64,000 nucleotides of DNA from Trogon surrucura. Lineage: Eukaryota; Chordata; Aves; Trogoniformes; Trogonidae. The DNA lies in the NCBI GenBank assembly GCA_020746105.1, contig CM036621.1:52486264-52550263 (forward strand), written 5' to 3'. The notes under the pieces are model-generated. The model did no database searches, was not told where the DNA came from, and saw only the letters and a list, made by a program, of their open reading frames with translations. Below, one piece after another: positions 11,711 to 25,049 of this stretch; within the stretch, counting starts at the first letter, position 1, and every line of letters begins with the position of its first letter. Both the position numbers and the translations under genes were made by a program.

Positions 11711-13440
11711 TAAAGTAAAAGAATAAATAAGGTATCAGCCAGCACTGATTTTAAAAAGATCATAAGAAGGTACTATTAAAGAAAACCATGTACAAATATA
11801 TTCCACAAAACTCCATTTGCAATCAACAATACAAGCCATAACCAACCTCTATGCCTTCCTTTTCCTCTTACTCATGCCCACATACACAAATGTTTCTTCC
11901 TTCTGCTGCATGACTGAAAAAGACTGGAAAGTTTTGTCGGGAAATCTCATGATTGAGCCAATAAACCTCACAATGGGACTGGTCCTTCAAGTGTCATTTG
12001 AAGTCATACTTTGGCTCTGCTAGGATTCTTATCTAAATTAGGACTGTACAATCAGATCTGAAGAGGAACCAGCTCAGCCTGCCCAGCTGTCTAGAATACA
12101 ATACTCGAGCATATTGATTGATAAAGTAGTATGCCAGGGGATACAGAGAAAAGAGAGCACTCCAGCAAACACATTATTGTTCCACAATTGATATTGAAAA
12201 ATTCTGCAATATTTCTGCTAACTAGGTTTCAGTTGTTAATGGACACATATCAGAAATTGATGATGACTGATGAGTTTCTGACTGATTGCCAAAGTGAGAA
12301 GCAGCGAACATCTGTGGGTGCCAAACGCCTGGAAACAAACGTGGCTGTGGACCAAACTGTATGACCTGACAAAGTCTAGTGAGGCTTGATCCAGCTTTTT
12401 CACCTCCTACTTCCTGGACTAGTTGATGAAGTCTATAGAACAGAATAGCTTTAAGAAATCCCTTTCCTTCCTCTCATGCCCAAAAAATTAATGCCCCCAA
12501 ATGAACTAAAGATCAAAGTTTATGGAACCCTGACAGTTCACAACTACACTAGCAGATAATGTATGAGGTAAATACTTTAGAAAAGAAACTTAGCACTTAA
12601 TAAAATCTGACTTCAAAACTTGTATCCTAGTAATATGCAAGGTTCTGATCCCGTTATGCTGTATCAACCCATTTACTGGACCAAACCAGCTGAACACAAA
12701 GCCATAAAACTGAATTTATTAGTTCTCAAGACAAAATGCTCTTTTCAGTGAGGCTCATGACATTTTTCTCATCTTGTTTGAAAACCTCAGTATTTTCTCA
12801 TAAAGCTTTCATACAATGAGAAGCCATTATTTGTTCACGTACAGTAAATGGTAAATTAATATTCCAGTATGGCTTTCCAATTTAAATGTATTATCTTTGA
12901 TTTCTTTAGTTAAAGTATTCATTAACCACCATTTTACCAACTAGAAATTAGAAGCAATTATGTATATGCAAATAGTCAGAGAGTAGGAACATTTCTCCGT
13001 TTAAAACAGAGACAGAAATGATTTACTGTTGGCATGAAACAATGCAACCTGCTACAGTACTATGGTAATGTTGCTGACACCATTAGCAATTACAGAAGCT
13101 ATTGGAATTCTTTCAGCACATTATCTCCTATGAATGAAGTTATAGTATACCACAGGATGACTTAGAAATTTAGACTTCTTAGGCTAGATAACAAGACATA
13201 AAGCTAGGACTTGGCTTTGAGAAGTCCATAACCACCTGTCTGACTTTATTTTTAGAAGCAGAGCCACTGATGTTAATAGGGATGATTCCTGTGGTTAGCC
13301 AGGCATGTATTTACCTGCATTGTTGAAGTGTTAATACTATCCCAGTGTGCATCTGAAGAAAGTTTGTAATACGCAAGCTATACTGCATATGTGCATATCC
13401 GTAGTCATGAAGAAGTGAAATTGTAGCTAGTAAGTGCAGT
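11711..13440. other. AT-rich stretch without a recognised gene
   Basis: No recognisable gene, repeat family or regulatory signal. Open frames up to 77 codons look like chance. Confidence 0.55.
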
Positions 13441-14352
13441 GAATGAATGAAACCATTTCTGCACACAGTCTATACACCTATTGGCTTTCTGGGGGTATAC
13501 TCATTACGTGAGTTTATCGTACTCCAGTGCCAGCAAAGCAGCGAGGCAAGCTCACCCGAGCTACTTCCTCCCACCACCTTCTTACAGCCAGATCCCCTCT
13601 TGCCATGGTGCAGACCGATGTGCCTTCACATCTGACATGCTGCCTCCGTTCATAACACAATGCTTGCAGCACATGTTCAAATTTCCTCCTTATTCTCCTT
13701 CCCTGTACTCACTGCTCCCCAGTTCCCAACACAGCCTTTCTGTTCGTGCACTCCCATGAGGCAAGGTCTCCAATCACCATTAAAAGCAGGAATTGCACAA
13801 AGAAAAGCCAGCTGCCACGCAGCGAGCCTAACTGCTTCTCTATAAGCCTTTTTTCCACATGGAGGGGCAGACACAGCCAGGTCAAATTGAGCACCTACTT
13901 CAGGCGTGCTTAGCGAGAGCAGCTCCCAATTACACCGTGGGAGCTGTGCCAGCTCTACTGACTCCAGTATTAGCTGCAAAATCCCACATCTATTACATAT
14001 GGAAACCCCAGCATTCGAAGATGTGGATCAGTTATTCGAATCCGTAGTTGCCAGAGTTTTACACACGCACAGTGACAGGTGCCTCACAGCCTCTGGTTAC
14101 CAACAGACCCAAAAGCTGAGCCAGCATTGCCCGGTGTCCAGCAGGTTTCTTTATGCATTTCTTGGATCCTACTTGGTTTTAACAACCGTCACCATTATTT
14201 TAGTGTTAAATACAGTCTACAGATGTAACACACACAAAACCCCAGGGCCCAAGGCTGTGAAGCAAAGGGAATTTCAACTGCTAAATTGTTTCAGATTTCC
14301 TCTTGAACAGCGGAGAGCAACAGTGCATCAGTTTTGTTCCTCACTTAACTAG
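13441..14352 (+). other. GC-richer, open-frame-rich block of unknown nature
   Basis: This block of about 900 bases is clearly less AT-rich than its flanks and has overlapping open frames on both strands. The longest, 13906-14352 plus, has 148 codons. It contains a hydrophobic stretch of about 22 residues (FLYAFLGSYLVLTTVTIILVLN) that could span a membrane, but it resembles no family I know. There is no convincing start context, no visible splice structure and no poly(A) signal tied to it. A chance open frame in a locally GC-rich patch is more likely than a gene. An old unrecognised transposon or a lost retrocopy are alternatives. Confidence 0.3.
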
Positions 14353-16022
14353 TCTGCACTGTCATTTAAGCAAGCATCATATTTACATTTTAATAATGTA
14401 ACAGTTTCAATAATTTAATAATTTAATTTTAATAATTAATAAAATACATAAGATACTAAGTGCATCACTATAAAGATGCTGATTATATTACAGTGAAATA
14501 CTAAGATTCCAGCTTGCTGTATTAATCAATATGATTGCCTCAGTTGCACAAAGATAATTAAATTTTCATTGCAATTCACTAAGAGTAAGATTAGCTATAA
14601 ATATTTCAACAAAGAAGATAAAAGGAGACTGTTAATATTTTATTAATCATGGATAACACTTTTAATACACCTTCTGAAAAAATGGGGAAAAAAAAACAGA
14701 ATAAAAAAAAAACTTGAATCTAAGGTTTTTCAGGAGCTTGGTCTTGATTTTCATGAAAAAGTTATGAGGATAAAATTTTGTACCTAAATGTTCTTTTTTT
14801 TCTTCACGCTCAAAGAGTTTTTTTTGCTTCTCACTGGAAACTACCTTCAGTATTGCAGACTGAGAACAGAACTACAGGACAACTTTCAATATTAAGGCCT
14901 GTTTCAGGCAGATGAGTGGGTCTCATAAGGGTACTCATAAGAAAGTTGGAAGCAGAACTTGTGCATGGAACAGTTTGTTTTTCTCATTTACTTAGTGAAG
15001 TACAAGGCCTGGAAGATTAGATTTATTCCACCTTTCTTAATTTGGGATAGTGGATTTGGACTACACTAGTTGCCCTGGAAGATCACAGTGACAGCTGGGA
15101 AGCACCCGAGTCCCCAGCAAATCCCAGTGCCAGTGTCAGTGACACACAGGATCTCTTAAAGAAAACAGAGACTCCAAAGCCACACTGAGCACTGCATGTG
15201 CACCGAGCCTTCAAGTATCCAGCTACACAGGTTAAATTCTCAGCTAGATTGCGCTGAAAAACTGTTCCAGAGCAATCGGAAAGTCACTGTCCAAAGCCTG
15301 TTCGTCCAAATTCTGTGTAGATGTTGCTGCCTGCTGCTCTTACCATAGCTGCAAGTATCTGGCAGTAATATTATGAAGAGCAAGAAGAGACAAAACGATA
15401 CGATGAGGAAGACACACCCGCATTCATAATATTTAAGATCCAGTTCTACACTTAGGTAACTTGACTGGTTTCAATGGATATGTGTAGCACTAAGGGTTTC
15501 CTTTCATACTTCTATGATTAAGGTATCTTGGGTTTGGTTCTATAGTTAGAGAAAAGATAATATGACAAAGAATCAACTCAAAGCATTGTTCCTATTAACA
15601 CAACTTTGCTATGAAGCAGTAGGGAAAGCCCTCTCAAAGCATCAAACACAGCTTCTGCCACAGCACTACTAGTAACCGAAATCATGTCTATACATCCATC
15701 AAAATTTCATGCTTGACTTTCAAAATTCACCCTCAATGATCACCAGTGAGAAGGTACAGATTATACCTGTTATTTCATATCATTCCATCAAAATGGTACC
15801 AGTGAAAGTGAGATTTTGAATCAGTTGCTCTAAGGGTCCTTTGGCTGGGTGTTATGCATGTGGATTCTGTAACAAGTAGTCCAATCTATTCCTCAGAAAT
15901 ACTTATGGAAAAACTATTGTCCCTTGCAAATAGATCAAAATGTGTCTACATAATGTTTTAAAATATTAACTGGCATTGAAATCGTAAAAGGAAATAGAAC
16001 CTTTGCCCACAGTTCAAACAGT
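14353..16022. other. AT-rich stretch without a recognised gene
   Basis: It begins with a low-complexity TAAT/TTAA-rich stretch (about 14386-14450). The remainder is unique and featureless as far as I can see. Confidence 0.55.
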
Positions 16023-16038
16023 AAAAAAAAAAAAAAAA
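16023..16038 (+). repeat. Homopolymer run, 16 A
   Basis: An uninterrupted run of 16 A following GT. No retrocopy is recognisable immediately upstream. Confidence 0.9.
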
Positions 16039-16248
16039 TACAGAAAAACAAGCTATGATGGCATACATATGGGATTAACCACACCTAGTAGGACCAGGAA
16101 CAGATGTTTGAAGTTTGCAACAGCAACTGCTGTTCATGTACCAGTGACTGGTGCAATCGCGCCTGGCCTGATAATGTACTTTATGTGCTTCGGTGTTGTA
16201 TGTGCTAAATAAAGCAATGCAGAAGGAGCAAAACAACAAAAGACAGGA

Positions 16249-16272
16249 GGAATGGGGAGGGGGGGGGGAGGA
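16249..16272 (+). other. G-rich tract, possible G-quadruplex
   Basis: The plus strand has a GG run, GGGG, an uninterrupted run of ten G (16259-16268) and a closing GG, separated by one to three bases. The ten-G run alone can give two or more runs of three, so a four-stranded structure is plausible. This is a prediction from base composition only. Confidence 0.5.
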
Positions 16273-16364
16273 AACAAAACTAAAGAACCCCCCACAACAG
16301 AAAAAAAAGACACTGCTCACTCTTTCCCCACTGGGGTTTAATTTCATAAATTTCTGCCTTGACC

Positions 16365-16559
16365 TGCAGTGGAGCACGAGGAGCTGAGTGCAGCCCAGGC
16401 GCTGCTGCTGGCTCGGAACTGTGCCAGGCACCAGCTGTGGCATGAACACCAGCCACAGCTCAGGCGGAGACACTCTCCTGATGTCCCTGTGAATAGTCCT
16501 TCTCTCTGGTCACCGGGCCACAGCACTGGAATGCTGTGTACCTCAATATGCTGAACATG
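16365..16559 (+). other. GC-rich islet with exon-like edges
   Basis: About 190 bases at close to 60% GC, embedded in AT-rich DNA. The left edge is a plausible splice acceptor (pyrimidine-rich stretch ending CTGCAG, exon from 16370). The right edge meets a GTATGT donor-like site at 16560. The longest open frame ends in TGA at 16552-16554, just inside the donor, so an internal coding exon in that frame is not supported. It could be a non-coding or terminal exon, a regulatory islet, or a fragment of an old element. I do not recognise the peptide. Confidence 0.25.
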
Positions 16560-16571
16560 GTATGTTCAGCA
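16549..16571. repeat. Perfect inverted repeat, 10-bp arms with 3-bp spacer
   Basis: TGCTGAACAT at 16549-16558 is answered by its exact reverse complement at 16562-16571, around GGT. The core resembles a steroid-receptor palindrome. However, GAACA and TGTTC are 5 bases apart rather than 3, so it is not a canonical glucocorticoid-type element. Confidence 0.85.
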
Positions 16572-19500
16572 CTTCCAGTACAGCTAATTGGGCGCATCTG
16601 TTAATTTCTCCATGATATGGGCATAACAGTTTCCGTTTCCTTTATAGCTGCAAATGTTTCTCAAGAAAAGAATTAGTAAGCTCAGAGCCAGATAAAACTG
16701 TTTAAAAAGAGACTAAGAAAGAATGGCTTGCAAAAAGACCTAACAAGATCTGTTACACTTCAGGAATCTTAGCTAAGGTACATTTAAATTCCTGATATTG
16801 AGGTGTTATGTAAAAAGTCTTATTTCAGATATCAACATGGATACCTGATCAGTGTCTGTTTGTAATAAAAGAAATGAAGGGGGGAAAAAATAATGCTATA
16901 GTTATCAACTGGGAAGCTCTAGGAAGCAGATTTCAGTACATTATTATATGGACTGAAAAGTTCAGCATTGCTTTTTAAAAATCTTACTGTAAATATTTCA
17001 CTGGGTTTTATTTTCTGTTGATTGCATGCTGTATCAAAATCCATTGCACTGTATTTTTTGAGGTGCTAGTGGACACCAACAATAGAAAAACCACTCATAT
17101 ACAGTAATTTTACCTTAGCAACATAGAAGCTAGTCAGTTTATTTCAAGATAATTTTCATAAAATGTGGCAAACTAAAACAATGGAAAACACAAGGAAAAA
17201 ATATATCTCAGTGAGCAGAAAATCCAATTAAAATAAGCAGCTCAATCATAATAAACAATTAAAAAGTAATTGGCCAGTTTTTAAGACTTCTAGCAGATAA
17301 AGGCTTTTAAAGGTATGTATGCACCCAAGCACCACTTCCAACCCAAAAAGGTATTTTTTTTTGCTTAGAGAAAAAAAAATATATTTGCCTTCAGATTTTT
17401 ATGCATTTTATTTCCAAGTGCCTTATTAATTCTCCTGCTAAACTGATACAGTTGATTCCTTTGAGATTTATGTTGATTGCTTTTATGGCACGAAGAGAAA
17501 AAAAAAAAAAAGTATTTTTAAAAGGAAAATAAAAGAGTGATTTAAAAAAATACCTGTCAATAATATTGAAATAATTGAAACTGTCGAGCCCATTTTAGCC
17601 TGCACAAAACTATACGAATACTGAAAGAAATCTTACAGTGAGTTTCTTCTGTGTTGCTGATTTCAAATACGTAACACAGAACAGAATAACATTTTTAACA
17701 TTAACTCTGAGAATTTACGTGAGTCAATGCCCATTGCGCACCTGCTTTTTGGCAGGGGTATAAACAAAGTACAAGATTTTTGTTCTTTCATTACTATTAT
17801 TTCACTGTCTTGTATTCAATCAACAAAGTCCTGATTCTTTAGGTACTTTTTTAAGTAGGTGACTTGTTTAAGCAAATGCCCAGATTCTCACAGAAAACTA
17901 TTATTCAGAACCAGTGAGTTTAAGAGGAATTAAATGCCACAGAGGACTTGATGACATTCTTGCCTAATACACTTAAATATGTAAAATATAATTTAAAAAT
18001 TTCTCCGATAGTTCACTGAAAATATTTTTCCATTTCTTCCCCCACCCCTCTGTGTCACATGAAATTAATATAATCACAAAGAAACTTTAAGGAGTGATAT
18101 TTGTTAATTTCTTTTGGTTTTGTTAGATCCTAGTTGTACACAAATATAAGGATTATTGCATCTCTTGAATATGCATTTCCACTAATGTTGTTGCCTGACT
18201 AGGCTAGAATATTTTAAATTATGATCATATTAATTATGTCTAGGATATTAATCCCAAAGCTCTTCCCAAAGCTAGGATAATTCTAAATAGTGCTAAGTTT
18301 CCCATTTAAGTTATTCCTGTAGAGAGCATTATCTCTTAATTCTAGCCTATGCAGTCATGACAGGCACGTGTTTAATTAAGTAAAGTTGTAAACTCCTTCA
18401 GTATATAATATTCACATCTTTAGTAGTTTGCTAGGTAGATTTATTTCAGCTTAAATCCATACCTTATTTAAAAAGTCAATTCTTAAAGCATCCCTAACAT
18501 AGAGAACATTGTAAATATTATATAGGAACAGAGTTATGATAATAAAGAAGGAATTATTTAAAATTTAAATATTTTTCCATATTCATTCAGGAAATGTCAA
18601 AATAAAGAATAAACAAAGAATAAACAGATTCTCAAGCAAAGCTCCTACACAACCTGTCAGACACAAGAATTTGGGATGGAAAAGCATACACAAGTGCAGC
18701 TTATCAGTAGTGGCAGATTTAAAGTAACTGAAAATTTTGTATTGGAAAAAGAGAAGCCTGCTTGAAAATAAGTTGTTACATTTTTTTATTGAAATGAAGA
18801 AGTCTTTACCATAGGAGCAAACAATTTTGTCCTAGTAAATGAAGAAATAATTTAATGTAAATAATTTAATGTAAATATTTCTCTTTATGAACAATGCAAA
18901 AGAATATTGGCAAATAGATAAGATTAGGACTTTTTTTTTTTTTTTAGGAATGTAGAACAAATTTGGCTTCTGGTCTAGTAAATAGAAAAATGTCCTCCTT
19001 AGTTTTCTTCAGCATTTCCTGTCACAATAGCCTGTCATAACTTCCCAGAAAGACACCTGGTGATAATTTAATTTACAGGTAGCATTTAGCTTTCCTACTT
19101 CATCATCAATTATTTACTACATTCACTAAGCAATACACTTTCTTTGTCCTTCTATTTCAACATCTTAGGAAAATCAGAAAGTATTATGATTTTATAAAAG
19201 TGGAATATAATTAAAATCTTTGGAGTTTCATCACAACTTGGATGGAATTGATATGAAAACAATTTAGATTAATTAAGCCAATTAGGATTACTCATAAAAA
19301 CTGACTACATATATCAGCTTGAAATATAATGTAGTTTTCATTTTCTGAAACCGAAACAGGAGTGGCCCAGGTTCACAATGCTCTCAGGCACGAGGACAAA
19401 GTTCCCAACACAAGCCACATACTTCATATACCATGCTAATACTATCTAATATGGCACTGAAATTTTGAACTTTCCAAATTTTAGAGCATTACTCAAAGTT

Positions 19501-22500
19501 GCTACTACAGTCTTCTTGCCTGTTAAAGCCTTAAAGCACTCTAAAGCTCTTGATCATAATAATTCACCTGAAGCTCAGCCTTACTTTCAAAATGAGTAGG
19601 TCTATTAGACAGCGAGGCAACCTTCGATAAGAAAATGCTTGAAGTTCAATACAGAATTGCAAAGTGTATTCCAAATGAATTATTTCTTTCTCTTCTGAGT
19701 TAATATTGTACATGATTTATTTTAAAGCTGGAAAAGGCAGAATTTAATCTACCTTTTTTAACTAATTTTCTAGTGGATAACAACATGTGAAGCTGGCAGT
19801 TCCGTGAACTCTCGTTTTTAGCTCACTCTGTTTGGCAAAGCCGATGACAATCTCCCTCTTACAGGTAAAGCTGTTTGTCAGTTCTAATGTCAAGACCCTC
19901 CAAGGTGCTTATAGGAGGATATAATTATTAATGAATCTTTTGAAAATAAAATGGTTTCTTGTTTGTTACTCTCTGCTGAGCTCAGTGTGTTTTGTTTATT
20001 TGCTTTTACTGCTGCATATTAATATAAATTCAAGAGAGCACCATGAGACATTGTGGGGAAAACCACTACTATCTTCAGCAACTATGGATCTGTTATGCAT
20101 TGACATTACGTGTGGTTGCAAATAGTTTAAACAAAAAACTCGTTCATATGAGGTCTCAGTAACCTGAAATTGACCTGGAGAACATGTGGACTCATCTTCT
20201 GTTGAAGATGACTTTGGAGGGGTGACAGCTCAGGCCAAATTTTTTCTTACTCATATGGTACTGTAAGGAAGGATTCACTGCTAACCACCGTAAATTATCT
20301 ATTCAGAGGTAGATTAGAAGCTACTCGTGGTTCTGTGCTTGCAACGGCAGCTAACTGTAAAGGTTACTAAATTTTTCCTTACTGAAAGCACATCGTATTC
20401 AGATTCTAACTGCAGTGTGTGGTGCAAAATGTACTTAGTTGTTTTACATGTGTCACATGTCAAGATGCAGAAGAAAAGCAAAACTAGTCTGGCATATGTT
20501 TTCTGCACCTCACTGAAGCACGATCTCCCTGGGCACTGCCCAAGGCAGCAATCATCAACAAAGCTCCACACAAACATCAAAAACAAGAAAATTAGAAATG
20601 AAAAATTAATGGTCATAGTCACTTCCTTAATATCATATAAACTGACTAAGCAAACCTGACTTCTATCACCTTCTCATTTTGCTCTGACCCGGTAGTTAGG
20701 ACTCACATCAAAGGATCATCAATCAAAATAAAGTAAAAGAACTTGTTATTCTGCTGCAAACATCCACAAATTCAAAATTCTTTTTAGGTGGCGGTGATGG
20801 GAATTTCAAATATTCTATAGGAAGTACCATTTTCACATCAAGTTTTTAAAATGCTACAGCTGGTATGAATTTTTGGTAGGCAAACACTGGTTTCATAACC
20901 AAGACAATGATATAACTATTATTTACAATCAAGTCCTAAATGTGTACATGTCTTTAAGGATATTATAAACTCTGTTAACTGTTTATCTACAGATGCATGG
21001 TTTTATTTTCAGGATTCTAAGTAATTATTTACTTAAATTTTCCTCCTTATAGGATTTTTTAGAATCTCCTGCAAATTCGTTTTGTGCTAGGCTGTGTAAG
21101 TTTGTTATTACCATTTTTTTTCATTACTACAGCACACAGATGGGTATATAGCCTAAAAAAAACAGGAAGTGGGTTGCTTATCTGTATAGACAGTTGATCA
21201 TTATTTAAAAAAATTTGTTGTTTGTTTCTGTGTGGATTGTTTTGAAAGTAATTTACGTATACAAAAAAAAGCATTTCTAAAAGCTTGAAGTGGAAGTAAT
21301 AAAAACATGAGATACAGAAAGCCATGTGACACTGAGATTCTATTTTATACAAATTGCAAGGATTAGAGAAGGAAATCTGAACTCAACTTCTAATGACGCC
21401 AATATTTTCAATTTTTTTAAAAAAAGGTAACTGAAATGACATACCATTTTATTTGTTGATTATTTGCTTGTAACTACAGTTTGCTGCTCTGAGAGAACAT
21501 GGGCTAATGAAGTTTCTACAAATGTTTTCTGTCTTAAATCCCCCAGTGCACCACTGTTACTGCCAGAACTCCAACTCCCCGCCATGCTCCCAGTGATACT
21601 GCTACCACTCAAGAGAACCCAAACTTATGACCCATCTGCATATGCATACTGATTATCGCAGCAGTTTCTGCTTAACAGAATTTATAATGGCTGAGCCTTG
21701 CCTGCTCAGTCATCAGTGGGATTGCTCATTTCCTCTGCACAGCTGCTGAAGGTCACAAAACTTGTTGGAAGCAATATCACAGAGATTTTTTTTTCTCCCT
21801 AGTTAGATTTGGTTGACAGTGGTCAGTTGGTTTAAAAATTGTAATTGACACATAGATGAGCTTAATAGCATAACCTTCATGTCTTGAAAAAAAGATCCAG
21901 AAAAAAAAGCGTTTCTTTTTCCCAAACTTGCATAGACCAAGTTCTGTCACACATATGTAACTGAGGATTTGTACTTTAAAATCTCAGTCAGATGTACTAA
22001 TTTCACTGTCAGACAGGACTTTACATCAATGAAATTAAAGTTCCTCCTAAAGTAAGGAAACATTTTAAAATTCAGAATGTAAGTATCCGGTATTCTTACA
22101 ACAGAAAAAAATCAGCAGCCTTTTCATTTTGTGTAGACTACGCTTCCCGCAGAAAAGAGGAATCCTCTATGCTTAACATGAAATCTGAGAGGCAACAATA
22201 TTTTCTAGAGACATCCCCAAATGATCACATTTAAGATAAGATCTATCAAATAATTAGTTTCATTGCCACATTTTTGAAATGCTAGGAAAATTTAAATACT
22301 CTATATAAAATGTAATATGTAAATGAATGATTTTGTCATCAACTAAACCACAATTGTAGGCTCCCTTAGGTACAATGTTAGGAACAGATGGTCATCCCTT
22401 CACCTCAAAAGAAAATCGGTGTTTGATAATGAAATCTTGATCACCTACCATCTGCCTGCTAATGATTAGCAGCAATGGGATCATTTGTCTGAGTATACTC

Positions 22501-23215
22501 AAGGAGAAGTGCGTCTTGGACAATTTTGAGGACTCTGCTGATCTTAGCTTACAAAGTAAATTAAATGTCAAATATTGGAAAGGTTATAGGCAGATTCAAG
22601 GTCTTAATTTCTTCTGTCAAATTTAGAATCTTTGCTGAGATCCTAACTGGAAATATATATTTATATGTATAAATATTACACTTTCTGCAAGTATGTGCAT
22701 GTAACCCTATAGACACAGCTTTGTAGAGTTTTTGCTTCCCAAGAAACTGTGAAACTTGAACAACTCTGCAACAATAAGCAAAGTAATAAAACCTGTTGAT
22801 TTTAAAGCTATTACTTGAAAACTCTCAGTCCAACATAGCAGGAAAAGCTTGTAACTGACCCTTCATCTGCCCCGCACTTCATGTGGAAAGGCTTGTCCCC
22901 CTCCCAGCTGTTTCTTTGAAGCAATCTCTGATTTCAGTTTCTACAGCCAGGTCTTTATAGAACACAAAACTAGCCAACTGCAGCAACATAAATAAGTAGA
23001 GAAAATTTGGTTTTCTCAGTTGAAAACATAAAACAGCTTGAAAACAAAGGCCCTTATACCCACTGTGTCTGTAAAGGGTAAGACCTTTGCTCTGATTTAC
23101 CTGTGTAGGTCAGCAACTTTCAGACTTCCTGAGTTTAACAGACCAGAAAGCCATTTCTGTCAATGTGAAAAGACTTAATTTCTTCACTTTTGAGGTTTGG
23201 CTAGCATAGCAACTA
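16572..23215. other. AT-rich stretch without a recognised gene
   Basis: Unique AT-rich DNA with small slippage repeats: an 11-bp unit AAAGAATAAAC twice at 18604-18625, a 14-bp unit AATAATTTAATGTA twice at 18846-18873, a 14-A run at 17498-17511 and a 15-T run at 18931-18945. Around 21560-21760 the base composition rises and motifs such as TATGCATA appear, which could mark a regulatory element. No gene is recognised. Confidence 0.5.
18931..18945. repeat. Homopolymer run, 15 T
   Basis: An uninterrupted run of 15 T in AT-rich unique DNA. Confidence 0.9.
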
Positions 23216-23520
23216 CTAACATTCTCTGATCCTTCCAGAAGACTCCTCCTGCTCCCCTGCCTTGACTCTCCTCCTACTGACTGCATCCAGCTCTCTCTGA
23301 GTCACCACCTTGCCTCTGTCCCTACCAAAGGCCTCACAAAACCCAGAAGTACCCCAGCAAGACCACGGCAGACAAGCAGTCTTCCTTCTTGGTCCTCTTT
23401 TGGGGACATACCTTTTAATGCAATTCACACAGGGCTGAAAGGAAATAAATTGCCTAGTTCTACCATCTGTCATACATCACTCCTCCCACAGAAATCTGAG
23501 AAGGATTCTCTGCCCATATG
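23216..23520. other. GC-richer block of unknown nature
   Basis: About 300 bases that are more C/T-rich on the plus strand than their flanks, with an 85-codon open frame on the minus strand (23473-23216). The peptide is basic, contains several cysteines and matches no family I know. An old, unrecognised transposable element fragment is the simplest reading. Confidence 0.25.
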
Positions 23521-25049
23521 ACACAGTGGAGTATTTATCCCCTCAGGGGATGTTCCTGGACAGTCAGAAACACCAATACTTTTGCTTGTCAGTGTTTCTA
23601 CTAGCATGCCATATGTTTGGCAAGAACAAATTTGACCTCATGCTTTTTGAATTCTCTTTTCTTCAGGGTATCTTATAATTTCAGAAGTGTACGTACAATA
23701 CAAGGCTTCCCGTATAAGACAGTTGCTCAAGAGACCGCACAAGCATTTCTTCTCCTTCTCTGGATATAGAAAGTGATGCTTCTGAAATATATGCTACAGG
23801 ATGTGACAATTCTTTCTCGATCTCTGATGCATCACAGCAGATTCTGAGGTATCTGTGGGTACAGCAGAGGATTTTTATCTTTTAAAAAAAATTGGCAGGT
23901 GTGAAAGGCCACATGTCCATTTCATCTGACCTGATTTGGATTTTCCACACTCTAGTTCTAAAGACTGCTGAAATTTTAACTTTTAACACAAAATCTCAGT
24001 AATATCTCTCAGATCCCATGAATAACAAAAGTAACTTCCTAGAAACTCCATCAGTATAAATAACTTTTTTTTCCCCCACTATTTTCCAGCAACACAAAAT
24101 GAAATCTGTTCAACAGTTACCTTTTTTAGCCACATTGTGTTATATTCCAAAAGAGAAACAAGAAGTCCTCAAGGGTTGGGATGGTTACTCTCTTTTGAAT
24201 CAGCTAATCAAACTTGCACAGATGTTCTCAACTAAAGCCATTCTCCCATCTGAAGTAAAATTAATGCCTATTTCTACACTCTGTAGAGTATTTATTGTTT
24301 TTTTTGAGAGTATTCATATTGTTCCTCTTCTAGTGCAATTTGTTTCTCATACTCTTTGAGCCCTTCTCACAAGCCTTGCTTTCCAATTTGAAATGGCACA
24401 TTCCCTGGTTTTCCTTCAATTCCTCCCCTCCAAAGTTTAGGATATGCTTTGCTATGTGTCTTCTCCTATTGCAGAAGAAACATTTCTCTCACTTCTCCCT
24501 CAATGCCATTCTATGTATTCCTGAGTTTCAGCAGCTTTAGGATGTAAACCTTTGCACAAAAGACTTTTAGTTTCTTTTTTTTACTCTTCAAGCTTTCTGT
24601 TCTTTTTGGCTCACCACACACTTCCCAACATATTTCTCAATAGTGGAGTGTCAGTTCTAATCTTAATAAGTTACCATAGAGACAACCTATCTCAACAAAT
24701 ATTTTCCTGCTTCATGTGATCAGCCCTACACAGTTACCCATCCTTCTTTTCACCACAGGGCTTGCAGTCGTGTTGCACAGCCGCATATGAATAAGCTTCC
24801 AGAGCACTTCCATGCAGTAAGACAGTATAATTTGAATAAAGTAAGAGAGCACAGTTGGAGAGAGCACAGTTGTTTGATAGGTTTCTCCAAAGTTCTGAAA
24901 AAAAAAGACCTGGAGAGATCTTCTTTGAAGGAAGCATGGAAAGTATGTAAAATTTCCAATAACACAGCAATAATGCTAACACACGATTTCAGGGACACAA
25001 AGCTGAATTATGTATGGGAGAAACTCAGGTTAAAGTTAATTGAGGTGTC
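23521..25049. other. AT-rich stretch without a recognised gene
   Basis: No gene recognised. A 13-base unit GAGAGCACAGTTG occurs twice at 24845 and 24860. An open frame at 24787-25137 (plus) runs into the CR1 copy on the opposite strand and is considered fortuitous. Confidence 0.55.

Noticed and set aside
16554-16568. Glucocorticoid-receptor-type element within the palindrome
   Set aside because: The half sites GAACA and TGTTC are separated by 5 bases, whereas the canonical element needs 3.
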